This document shows, piece by piece, positions 8,805 to 16,741 of a DNA stretch of 64,000 nt. The DNA comes from Gilvimarinus gilvus. Lineage in GTDB: Bacteria > Pseudomonadota > Gammaproteobacteria > Pseudomonadales > Cellvibrionaceae. How positions within the stretch are numbered: position 1 is the first letter of the stretch; the number at the start of each line of letters is the position of its first letter. The notes under the pieces are model-generated. The model had not been told where the DNA came from. It searched no databases and saw only the letters and a program-made list of their open reading frames with translations. A program made the translations under genes and the position numbers. The DNA is taken from the NCBI RefSeq assembly GCF_030518155.1, contig NZ_JAULRU010000705.1, positions 1 to 64,000 of the forward strand. Direction: 5' to 3'.

Positions 8805-9217
8805 AACAGCCTCCAACCAGAGGACGCTTTTTGACGATTTTTATACACCCAAGCCACATCAACTTTGGTTTTAGCTTGCGTGCTGGCCAAAGTTTCATTA
8901 CGAATATAGAAGGTTATTGATTCGGCCGACTGAAACTCGTAATGGAAACTGCTTAGCGCTTTGCCCTGCCAACAAACGAGTGGTTCAGTCGAAGTCGAAC
9001 TGTATAAACAGTATAGGCCCCCCGATACCAAGCGCCATGAAAACTCTACCGTTTGATAGCACTTCTGCCCCTTATGTAATGCGATACAACGACTGGGCTT
9101 GACCGAAAAATTCATGTTATCCATTGCATGCTCTAGTTCATTTTCGGCCATAGCAAGTGATCCTATGAGACTTAGTAATATGACTAAGGCAAACTTATCC
9201 TTGTTAAGTTTCACCAT
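8801..9217 (-). CDS. DUF3019 family exported protein
   Basis: A 138-residue protein with a signal peptide (cleavage near AMA-E, residue ~24). The mature part shows the DUF3019 pattern: FSVKPSRCIALHKGQKCYQ, a central YCLYSS, LVCW, and a C-terminal strand. Four cysteines could form two periplasmic disulfides. The biochemical role of DUF3019 is not established. It is encoded between mipA and the two-component genes with short or overlapping junctions (9 bp and -4 bp), so it probably works with the MipA/OmpV protein or the sensor kinase. Confidence 0.8.
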   Translation of the reverse strand: MVKLNKDKFALVILLSLIGSLAMAENELEHAMDNMNFSVKPSRCIALHKGQKCYQTVEFSWRLVSGGLYCLYSSTSTEPLVCWQGKALSSFHYEFQSAESITFYIRNETLASTQAKTKVDVAWVYKNRQKASSGWRLF

Positions 9218-9226
9218 CGTATCTCA

Positions 9227-10093
9227 CTAGAACACTCTGTTGACACTGATACTGGAATAAGAGGTGTCTTCGTCTTCGACAAGAGAGCTCTTACTCGCAC
9301 TGGCCGGTGTATTGCTGTATCCGATGTACCCCCGTAATACCCAATTCTCGTTGATTGGTCGTATAAATCCGAGTTGGCTACTAAAATTGAACGTACTTTC
9401 AGCGTTATATGAGGGGTAGCGTGCGGTAGCCTCATCTGAATCAATGCCGTACCACATTTGGTTAGTTTTTGCAGAGCGGTATTCACCGCCAAAAATACCA
9501 AAAATATACCAGTTTCTATACTGCCATCCCCGGCCTATTCGCAATGAGCCACCGGTGCCACTTTGATAAACAAAGTCATTCAAAATACGGGCCTGCACTA
9601 CATACTTACCCCAATAGTGAGTAACACGTAGACCCGTTCCTACGTAAATCCGATTGCGCTCATAAATTTTTCGATTACGCTCAGACTCCGTATCATTATC
9701 ATCAATTTTGTAATCTTTTCCTATTTCATAACTACCATTAAGGCTTCCCGCTAGAAAGTCGACTTGCCACGTTGGCGTAGTCAAAAATGTATAGCCTAGA
9801 TTCAAGCCATCCATCGTGCCCTGTGTGACCTCTATCAGAAAGTTGTTCTTCTTTAGTTGGCCATATACATCAAAATCCAGATTGAGATCATGATCGTCGT
9901 ACTCTTCACCCGCCGCAATATCCCAGGGGTTGTTCGCCACAACCAGTGAAACGCCTAATTCAATATAACTCTCTTCGTAGCTGGACGACTTTCCATCGCC
10001 ACCCGCCCTGACATCGCTGACGATATCAGCTGCCACTATCGATTTACTGACCAGCATAGCGGTTAGCATAAAGAGGTATAACTTGATTTTCAT
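9227..10093 (-). CDS. MipA/OmpV family outer-membrane protein
   Basis: A 288-residue exported protein, first in a four-gene operon with DUF3019, an OmpR-type regulator and a kinase. The ATG at 10093 starts a normal signal peptide (MKIKLYLFMLTAM, cleavage near VAA-D); the frame runs eight codons further up. The mature protein is a predicted beta-barrel with alternating strands (IELGVSLVVANNPW, NLGYTFLTTPTWQVDF) and a final strand ending in VNRVF, with the terminal Phe favoured by the BAM machinery. It diverges clearly from the other MipA/OmpV protein at 3230. Feedback control by its own two-component system is an inference. Confidence 0.8.
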   Translation of the reverse strand: MKIKLYLFMLTAMLVSKSIVAADIVSDVRAGGDGKSSSYEESYIELGVSLVVANNPWDIAAGEEYDDHDLNLDFDVYGQLKKNNFLIEVTQGTMDGLNLGYTFLTTPTWQVDFLAGSLNGSYEIGKDYKIDDNDTESERNRKIYERNRIYVGTGLRVTHYWGKYVVQARILNDFVYQSGTGGSLRIGRGWQYRNWYIFGIFGGEYRSAKTNQMWYGIDSDEATARYPSYNAESTFNFSSQLGFIRPINENWVLRGYIGYSNTPASASKSSLVEDEDTSYSSISVNRVF

Positions 10094-10295
10094 AGTAGAG
10101 TGTCGTGTACGGAACAAGCGGCATTATAACCATTGCCGAGGATTAAGAAGGGAAGTCTACCCTTAAAGTTAAATGGTTGTGTAACAGAGTGTAACGAGTC
10201 AGCAACATATCGATACAGAAAAGATGCTTGCGACCTTGGATAATAGCGTTTTTCAACGAATTATCCGACAAAACACCGGTAAGGATTCCAACAAA

Positions 10296-12344
10296 ATGCC
10301 TCGTTTAGCTGCCAGAACTAAATTCTCGATTTTCGCGACATTACCGCTCGCTTTCTGCTCTACGGTAAATGCAGAGTCCTCTGACAAAAATATGGAAGAA
10401 ATGTTGGTCGTGAGCACAAGCCGGGAGGGCGACTACACCATCATTACTCAAAACACAGAAAAACTGATTGATACGGCCGGCGCCATGGGTGATCCGTTAT
10501 CGGCCATCTATGCCTTGCCAGGTGTTGTTTATTCTCAGGGGCAGGAACCTGCCGTTAGGGGCTCCAGTCCGAGTGACAACCAATTTACCGTCGACTTTAT
10601 GCCAGCCAGCTACATTTTTCATGAATTTGGCGTTTCCATATTCAGCGAATTTATTTTACATGACTTTCAAATGTATTCAGCAGGGTTCGGGCCAGAATAC
10701 AGCAACGCGACAGGTGCCGTATTTGACATTACTTTGCGTGAACCTAAAAATCAGCCACTAAGCGCTACCATAGACTTTTCGATGCTTCGCTCCGGCGTGT
10801 TTATAGAGGGGGGCATTACTGATAATTCTGCTTTTTACCTTTCCTATCGAAAAAGTCTCCTCGATCTATTTCTCAAGGAAGACGATTTAAGCGACGAAGA
10901 TGACGGCATTGTTTTTACCGATGTACCGCGCGATACCGATTATCAATTTAAGTACCAATGGAATATCAACAACCATAACAGCTTAATTGTCTCAGCAAAT
11001 GGGGCAGGAGACGATGCCGAAGCAAAGCTCACGGAAAAGATGTACTTAGTCGCCACTAACCCCGATTTCTATGGCAACGCCAAACTCGATGAGAGTTATT
11101 CCGGCCAAAACGTTATCTGGACTCATCGCGGAGACTCAGGCCTGGAGTTCACCTTAGGTTATGGCCTGCTAGACGACGAAAGTGGTACTTATTGGGGTAA
11201 TCAGTATAGTGAGTTGTACCAAGCCGAACAGGCCACAACTAAAGCGCGCTTGTACGTACCATTGTCGGACTCTTTCGCCTTAGAGTTTGGCAGCCAACTG
11301 GCAGATATCGATTTTTCTTACACTCTCGATTCCATACTGTTTGTCTGCACCGAGTTTGATCCAAGCTGCGATGAAACCCGCTCAGAACCACTTAACTTTA
11401 GTACAAATAACCAACGCAAAGAGACCAGTCATTATCTCAATTCTAGCTGGAGCCCTGGAGCAAATTTGCGGTTAGATATTGGCGCTCAATACCAATACAA
11501 CGACTATACAGATGAAGACTTTTTGTTACCCCGTGTTGCTGTGACATGGGATGTTACTGAGTCCACAACTCTGAGTGCAAAAGCCGGGCAGTACAACCGT
11601 TTTCCGGATATCGATACTGTTCTGCCCGAAACAGGTAACCCTGATCTTAAATCCCCCACGGCCGATCACTATACCTTGGGTATCGAGCAACATTTCGACG
11701 ATGGCTGGAGCTATTCTCTCGAGGGCTACTACAAAACCTTGCACGAACTTCCCAAAGGTCACACGGACGACTCACCTTATGCTGCGCTGCGCTACACCAA
11801 TGACATTGAAGGGGAAGCCTATGGCGTCGACTTCATGATTAACAAAGATCTAACGGACAAGTGGTGGGGTTGGTTTTCGTTAAGTTACGGAAAAAGCGAA
11901 CGAACAGATCTTATCGAAAATGAAACTCGTGAGTACTATTTGGACACTCCAATTATCGCAAACTGGGTGCTTAATTATCAGTTCAGACACAACATGAACA
12001 TAGGTTGGCGTTGGTCGGCTCGCAGCGGACAAGCATACACACCCATTGTTGGCGTGCAAGATAACCCTTGGTTTGAAGGTCATGTGCTACCCGTCTACGG
12101 CGATGCGTTTTCAGAGCGATTACCTCATTATAACCGATTAGATGTTCGCTTTTCCTGGCAGACTACTGCATTCGGAAAAGACGCTGAGCTTATGATCGAC
12201 ATTATTAATCTGCTTGACTACAACAATATTTCTGAACGCAACCTTGACTATAAAAAAGTGACATCAACGAATGACGAGGTGGCGACGGTAGATGAAGCAG
12301 AAATCGGCTTAATGCCAGCGGTAACGTTTCGAGTTTCTTTTTGA
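10296..12344 (+). CDS. TonB-dependent receptor
   Basis: A 682-residue outer-membrane receptor. The ATG at 10296 is preceded by AAGGA at 10281 and starts a signal peptide (cleavage near VNA-E, residue ~27). The plug domain (~30-150) has the pattern PLSAIYALPGVVYSQGQEPAVRGSSPSDNQFTVDF, and the rest is a 22-strand-type barrel ending in VTFRVSF with C-terminal Phe. It imports a ligand across the outer membrane using TonB-ExbBD energy. It is divergent from the mipA operon and next to glycosidase genes, so a carbohydrate ligand is possible, but no marker proves this. Confidence 0.93.
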   Translation: MPRLAARTKFSIFATLPLAFCSTVNAESSDKNMEEMLVVSTSREGDYTIITQNTEKLIDTAGAMGDPLSAIYALPGVVYSQGQEPAVRGSSPSDNQFTVDFMPASYIFHEFGVSIFSEFILHDFQMYSAGFGPEYSNATGAVFDITLREPKNQPLSATIDFSMLRSGVFIEGGITDNSAFYLSYRKSLLDLFLKEDDLSDEDDGIVFTDVPRDTDYQFKYQWNINNHNSLIVSANGAGDDAEAKLTEKMYLVATNPDFYGNAKLDESYSGQNVIWTHRGDSGLEFTLGYGLLDDESGTYWGNQYSELYQAEQATTKARLYVPLSDSFALEFGSQLADIDFSYTLDSILFVCTEFDPSCDETRSEPLNFSTNNQRKETSHYLNSSWSPGANLRLDIGAQYQYNDYTDEDFLLPRVAVTWDVTESTTLSAKAGQYNRFPDIDTVLPETGNPDLKSPTADHYTLGIEQHFDDGWSYSLEGYYKTLHELPKGHTDDSPYAALRYTNDIEGEAYGVDFMINKDLTDKWWGWFSLSYGKSERTDLIENETREYYLDTPIIANWVLNYQFRHNMNIGWRWSARSGQAYTPIVGVQDNPWFEGHVLPVYGDAFSERLPHYNRLDVRFSWQTTAFGKDAELMIDIINLLDYNNISERNLDYKKVTSTNDEVATVDEAEIGLMPAVTFRVSF

Positions 12345-12398
12345 TTGTACTTTGCCGTTTCAGCGGTGTTGTGTAAGGTTAATGTTTATTGGGAATAA

Positions 12399-12430
12399 CA
12401 CTAATGGCCACATTAGTGGCCTTTATTGTT
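12399..12430. terminator. Rho-independent terminator
   Basis: GGCCAC at 12406-12411, loop ATTA (12412-12415 as drawn) and GTGGCC form a six-base stem followed by TTTATTGTTT. It lies between the converging ends of the receptor gene and the GH11 gene and fits the receptor transcript best. Confidence 0.75.
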
Positions 12431-12472
12431 TAGCTCATGAATCAACCAGCCCGTTGGGCTTGATTGCAACAA

Positions 12473-13300
12473 TTACTTAACCGCCGCATCCCATACCTGG
12501 CCAGAAGCCGTTCCGTCGTTAGCAGGGTTAAACACTTCCACCGCCATCACCTGATAAGTTGGGTCATCGCTGGCATCGAAGTTATTCATGTCGGGAATTA
12601 TCCAGCCGGTATCGGCCCAGGCTTTTACATGGTCGGCAAAAACTATTTTGTAATCTTTACCCAGTTCACGCTGCTCGGTAGGTATGCTCCAGTACTGATA
12701 GAAGGTCGAAGTACTATTGATGGATGGTTTTTGCTCGCGCACGGTGCGGTAAGTGGAATACTCTACACCATCGCTAATAAAGGTCTTGCCGTAAATACCA
12801 TCTTTACTGGGATTATAAGTAAAACGCTGGAGAATGTAGTACTCCACCAGATGTGCAGGATTCGTTTTCGGCATGGTTTTGTCATAGCCCCAACCATACA
12901 GAGTGATAAAATTAGCGCCACTGTCTTCATCAAACCGATAACCAATCTCTCTATTTTCATCACCGTAGTGCCAGCCCGGGCCGCCCACGTAGTTATAACC
13001 ACCGCCCTGCCAGTCAACCCTGAAAGAACCTTTCTTATCAAGGCTTAGTGAGGCCGCACCGCCATCTTTCCAGTGAGTGAAAAAAAACTCACCGACATGG
13101 CCGGTAGCGTGGTTTTGGGTAAGATGTACTTTGCTAGGGTAACGCTCGGTGTAGGCGTTGAACTTATCAATGCCACGAACGGCCGGTACCGCCGCTTCGC
13201 TCGCCAAATCTTGCGAAAGGTTCTGCTCCGTTGCGCAGCCAGAAACGCCGGCCAGAGCCGCCATAAAAAGCGCCGCTTTCAAGGGTAGGTAGTAATTCAC
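12473..13300 (-). CDS. GH11 family endo-beta-1,4-xylanase, lipoprotein
   Basis: A 275-residue secreted glycosidase. Signal peptide with lipobox (VSGC, Cys22), a linker, then a GH11 jelly roll (~55-272). GH11 hallmarks are present: GHVGEFFFTHWKDGG, the strand FRVDWQGGGYNYVGGPGWHYG in variant form, LYGWGYD, VEYYIL with the nucleophile Glu, the thumb-region PSINSTSTFYQYWSI, and a C-terminal VMAVEVF with the acid/base Glu. It should cleave internal xylan bonds. The start is GTG at 13300 with GAGGAG 7 bases upstream. Lipid anchoring suggests a cell-surface or periplasmic enzyme, less usual for GH11. It lies in one direction with phnA and a GH43 gene. Confidence 0.88.
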   Translation of the reverse strand: MNYYLPLKAALFMAALAGVSGCATEQNLSQDLASEAAVPAVRGIDKFNAYTERYPSKVHLTQNHATGHVGEFFFTHWKDGGAASLSLDKKGSFRVDWQGGGYNYVGGPGWHYGDENREIGYRFDEDSGANFITLYGWGYDKTMPKTNPAHLVEYYILQRFTYNPSKDGIYGKTFISDGVEYSTYRTVREQKPSINSTSTFYQYWSIPTEQRELGKDYKIVFADHVKAWADTGWIIPDMNNFDASDDPTYQVMAVEVFNPANDGTASGQVWDAAVK

Positions 13301-13362
13301 GATGTCTCTCCTCTTATGTTGTAACCCTCCCCCAATCTACAGCCAATAGCATGCCGAGGTAG

Positions 13363-13385
13363 GTTATAGTGTTGCTGACTATAAC
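13363..13385. promoter_or_regulatory. Inverted repeat upstream of the GH11 gene
   Basis: GTTATAGT and ACTATAAC form a perfect 8-bp inverted repeat with a 7-base spacer, between the phnA stop (13419) and the GH11 start (13300). There is no T-tract, so an operator or an mRNA hairpin is more likely than a terminator. Confidence 0.4.
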
Positions 13386-13418
13386 AAAGAAGGGATTAGA
13401 GAGCCAGAACGTTAGGCG

Positions 13419-13751
13419 TTAAGCTTTTTTCACGTATTTTGCTGTGATCATGATTTCACCGGCACCATCGACTTTGCAGTCCAGTTGGTGGTCTTTCGCT
13501 TCGACGATGCGCCTTACCCGCGCTTTGGTGCCAATCTTTATCGGCTGCGAGCTGCCTTTGACTTTTAAGTCTTTAATGCAGGTCACCGTATCGCCCTCAG
13601 CCAAGGTATTGCCATTGGCGTCTTGCACGGTAAATGCCTGCTCGTCAGGCTCGTCGGGATTCCACTCGTTGCCACACTCGGGGCAAACCAACAAAGCTTG
13701 ATCCTGATAGGTAAACTCAGACTGACATTTGGGGCAGGGTGGATGTGGCAT
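13419..13751 (-). CDS. phnA: PhnA/YjdM family zinc-ribbon protein
   Basis: A 110-residue cytoplasmic protein with an N-terminal zinc ribbon (CPKC at 6-9 and CPEC at 23-26) and the conserved PhnA domain containing DANGNTLAEGDTVTCIKDLKVKG in the family's usual place and a C-terminal LDCKVDGAG. Length fits the family (about 110). Despite the name, YjdM is not required for phosphonate breakdown and its role is unclear. It sits between two glycosidase genes on the same strand with gaps of 118 and 173 bp, so co-transcription is uncertain. Confidence 0.9.
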   Translation of the reverse strand: MPHPPCPKCQSEFTYQDQALLVCPECGNEWNPDEPDEQAFTVQDANGNTLAEGDTVTCIKDLKVKGSSQPIKIGTKARVRRIVEAKDHQLDCKVDGAGEIMITAKYVKKA

Positions 13752-13924
13752 ATTGATCGCGCAGGTGTATGGATTTGCCGCAATGGTAGCGAGAGCGGTC
13801 TGATTTGGCGAGTGCTTTGCCGGTACTTTACAACCCGGGCATACCCATCAATAAAGCTGTCTGTACAATACAAGCACCGTGCTTTAATGGTCGGTGCTTG
13901 TGGTCATGTATCTATACTACGCCG

Positions 13925-14944
13925 TTAGTTGGCTTTTACCTTTGTAGCGAAGTCACTGACGCCTTTATCGGTACGCTCAATAGGCTGGATGGTGCCGTCA
14001 TCGTTAAAGTACAGGTATTCGGCCGCACTATGACGCTGACGACCGCAGGCGGAATCTATGTCCAACCAGCGGTGGTAGAACAGCAGCCACTGGCCCTGGT
14101 ACTCAACAATCGAATGGTGGTTATTGCTGTTGTTTTCCTGCCCCATAATCTCGCCTTTGTACTGCCACGGGCCCATCGGCGATTTGGCCATATAGTAGGT
14201 CAACACCCGGTTGTTTTCCGGCATGGTGAAGTAATAGTACTCGCCGCGCTTAAAGACCCAGGGCCCTTCCATTTTTGGCTCGTAACCTCCCATATCCATC
14301 TTAACCAGCTTGCCTTCGGTGCTGCGCATATCATCGGCCATTTTAATCACGTGATAGTCACGATCTTTAGCATGTACGTAGAGATACGCCTGGCCGTCAT
14401 CGTCAACAAACATACTGGGGTCGTTGGCATAGGGTGTTCTCCACAGCGGAGCACCTATCATGTCTTTAAATGGCCCTGTCGGCGAGTCACTTTCGGCAAT
14501 GCCTATGCCCATCCATTTGGTGCTGTTCTTTGGGTTCACTCGATCCTTATGACCGGTGCCGGCAGGAAACACCAAATAGTATTTACCGTTTTTATAGGCT
14601 GCATCGGGCGCCCAGGCGTAGTTATCCGCCCAAGTGAGGTCATCCACCGACAGCAAAGGCCCGTGGGTTTGCCAATTTTTCAAATCTGTGGATGAAAACG
14701 CATACCAATCTTTCATCCAAAAATCTTCCTGGCACTCTTCATCGTGCGAGGTGTACACGTATATTTTTCCATCACTCCAAACATGGGCCGATGGGTCAGC
14801 GGTACGCAACCCATCGCCAAAGCTAAGCGGATTACCGGTTGCGCTGGAGCCGCCGTCAGTTGGGTTTGATGCGGACTGGGTACAGCCTGTGATGGCTGCG
14901 GCCACTAAGGACAATGCCAGGGCAGTGGGAAGATTTTTTATCAT
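13925..14944 (-). CDS. GH43 family glycoside hydrolase, lipoprotein
   Basis: A 339-residue protein: lipobox ITGC (Cys21), then a five-bladed beta-propeller of GH43. The three expected acidic residues are visible: the base Asp in ADPSAHV near 51, the pKa-modulating Asp in NDPSMFV, and the acid Glu in MEGPWVFK. GH43 enzymes act as beta-xylosidases or arabinofuranosidases; the exact activity cannot be read here. GGAAAG precedes the ATG. Together with the lipoprotein GH11 enzyme encoded downstream it suggests surface breakdown of xylan or arabinoxylan. Confidence 0.88.
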   Translation of the reverse strand: MIKNLPTALALSLVAAAITGCTQSASNPTDGGSSATGNPLSFGDGLRTADPSAHVWSDGKIYVYTSHDEECQEDFWMKDWYAFSSTDLKNWQTHGPLLSVDDLTWADNYAWAPDAAYKNGKYYLVFPAGTGHKDRVNPKNSTKWMGIGIAESDSPTGPFKDMIGAPLWRTPYANDPSMFVDDDGQAYLYVHAKDRDYHVIKMADDMRSTEGKLVKMDMGGYEPKMEGPWVFKRGEYYYFTMPENNRVLTYYMAKSPMGPWQYKGEIMGQENNSNNHHSIVEYQGQWLLFYHRWLDIDSACGRQRHSAAEYLYFNDDGTIQPIERTDKGVSDFATKVKAN

Positions 14945-15152
14945 AGGGCTTTCCTTTGATTCTATTGCATACGCTCGAGCTCAAAGTCACAGCTCAGGCT
15001 TGATCAGCGAACATGACCGTCCACCCAAAATATCAGCCGTAAAATCGGAGCGGCCTTAACGTACCACAAATATTTGCTTTTATCCGTTAGCAACTTTTAT
15101 TGCCCGCCACCTGTATAGTGTGTAAGCGCGCTTCGCCAGGAACCGGTCAATT

Positions 15153-16076
15153 TTACCCAGGCAGCCACCAAGCCAGTGTTAACAATGCAACACCTGTAGC
15201 CGCTAAAGGCGCACTCAGTTTCAGGCCCTTACCGAAATCGTAATCTAGCGTCTTCAGGCACTCGTCCATAGAACCTGCGAAAACTTTCATACCGCCCCGG
15301 CGATTACCTTCTAAGCTTTTGCGCGGGCCACAATAGGTGGCGAGTAGCGTAACCGGTGTATTCAGTGGCAAAACATCGAGAATAACGCTAATTTGATTGG
15401 CACTGGTTTGGGTGGGTGCAACATAGAAAGACTTTGAAATCGGAGCTCGCGTCACCCCATTTACCTCTGTGAGTTGGCCGCGTGCGTCTTCCTCGGGTGT
15501 TGGCTCCATAGATTCTGCAGCGGCATTAATTTGCTCAAGTCCGATATCACCCCAATCACCGCCCTGTGATATCGTGCGAAGATCATCGTCCGCATAGGGC
15601 ATGGCGTGTAACGGGAATTGCCGACTACCGCAGTCGAGCCGCGCCGGCACCATCGCAAAACCGAGCATACACAACTGCTGAACATAACCGGTGGAATTCG
15701 AGGAGCGGCTGCGACGCTGACCACTGGCCTGGTAGGCATAGGCCGCGCACTCTTGGCCACTAAACGGCGCCTGCAAGGGCTCTTGATCGGTGCGCACACA
15801 CCCAGATAAAGCAACATGCTGCCCATCGCTAAAAGATTCATCGCCACTTGCCCGATACGCCCGCAAATTGCGCCTGTCCAACCAGGTGACGCCTGTCGCC
15901 CAAAAAACTACCGCACTGGCTACACACAGTAAAATGCCGACAACCAAGTGTACCCAGCCCCAGCTACCAAATCGCGCAATCGTGGCATCGCTACACACTT
16001 GTATTACCTGTAAAGCGATAACAATAATGACGAATGCAAATACAACCTTGAAGATAAACCACTGTCTACCACGCAT
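15153..16076 (-). CDS. Membrane protein with GIDE-like domain
   Basis: A 307-residue membrane protein. Two N-terminal membrane segments (~10-26 and 42-62) precede a soluble region with DGQHVALSGCVRTDQEPLQAPFSGQECAAY in the family position, which resembles the GIDE domain of mitochondrial MUL1 and of bacterial membrane proteins of unknown role. A C-terminal membrane segment (~285-305) ends the protein. AGGAGA lies 9 bases before the ATG. It is a single gene. The resemblance is by eye and the function unknown. Confidence 0.6.
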   Translation of the reverse strand: MRGRQWFIFKVVFAFVIIVIALQVIQVCSDATIARFGSWGWVHLVVGILLCVASAVVFWATGVTWLDRRNLRAYRASGDESFSDGQHVALSGCVRTDQEPLQAPFSGQECAAYAYQASGQRRSRSSNSTGYVQQLCMLGFAMVPARLDCGSRQFPLHAMPYADDDLRTISQGGDWGDIGLEQINAAAESMEPTPEEDARGQLTEVNGVTRAPISKSFYVAPTQTSANQISVILDVLPLNTPVTLLATYCGPRKSLEGNRRGGMKVFAGSMDECLKTLDYDFGKGLKLSAPLAATGVALLTLAWWLPG

Positions 16077-16166
16077 GATGATCTTTCTCCTTTAAGCCTG
16101 TGCCGTTATGGGAAAATCATACTACTGTTGTTCTGCTCGGTAATTATAGGTTGATTATCAGAGCTT

Positions 16167-16418
16167 TTAGGACGCGTTCCACTCATACACGGTCACAGTC
16201 GATGAGCCTGTGGTATGCACCGGGTCACTATAAGCTATGGCTTTAGCTGCCTCGTGGCTATCCGCTGATATTAAATAGGCGCCACCGGTTTTATCCGTGA
16301 AGGGGCCCGCCAACTCCAGTACTCCCTGTTGTTCAAGATCCGCAAGAAACTGCTTGTGTGCAGGCACAACGGACGCCTGAAAACATGGCGTTCGAATTGT
16401 CATAACGAGGTACTTCAT
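16167..16418 (-). CDS. YciI family protein
   Basis: An 83-residue alpha/beta-barrel protein of the YCII-related family: the N-terminal strand KYLVMTIRTP, a helix HKQFLADLEQQG, then LELAGPFTDKTGGAYLISADS and SDPVHTTG, where the His/Asp positions match the family's putative active site. The ATG at 16418 is preferred (GGAG 11 bases upstream) over a GTG at 16430. YciI-like proteins have mostly unknown substrates. It stands alone. Confidence 0.85.
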   Translation of the reverse strand: MKYLVMTIRTPCFQASVVPAHKQFLADLEQQGVLELAGPFTDKTGGAYLISADSHEAAKAIAYSDPVHTTGSSTVTVYEWNAS

Positions 16419-16430
16419 CAAGCGTTTCAC

Positions 16431-16741
16431 TCCATACTGGGATGCTAGCGGGATTAATCCTTGGTTGTAGGACGTATTTTTAGAACATCGTTTTTGCGAG
16501 TCCTGCGTTTAGAAGATTTTACAGTAAAGCCCTTTGCGATCTCTGTGTTGGCTCACTTCATCGTGCGGCCTGCACGCTTTCAGTTCGCCGCCTTGCGCTC
16601 AAAAAACTCTGTACGCTAGCGAATATTAGGAATAAGGCCGGGAATGCCCAGATTATCTACCCAATCCACTGTTAATGGGCGTAGAATCCGAGCGCACCTG
16701 CATACAAGCGCGCTTGGGTATATCTGTTTATAGAGAAAACT
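16431..16741. other. Intergenic stretch, nothing recognised
   Basis: I find no convincing gene, RNA or repeat in these 311 bases. No clear T-tract hairpin follows the S9 peptidase stop at 16742. Confidence 0.5.

Noticed and set aside
12464-13048. 194-codon plus-strand frame opposite the GH11 gene
   Set aside because: Antisense shadow of a gene with clear catalytic motifs.
14341-14357. Possible parS-like CACGTG site in the GH43 gene
   Set aside because: Only the central hexamer fits; the flanks do not match the parS palindrome. A similar CACGTG in atpD was dropped for the same reason.
13805-14695. 296-codon plus-strand frame opposite the GH43 gene
   Set aside because: Antisense shadow; the minus-strand frame has a lipobox and all GH43 catalytic residues.
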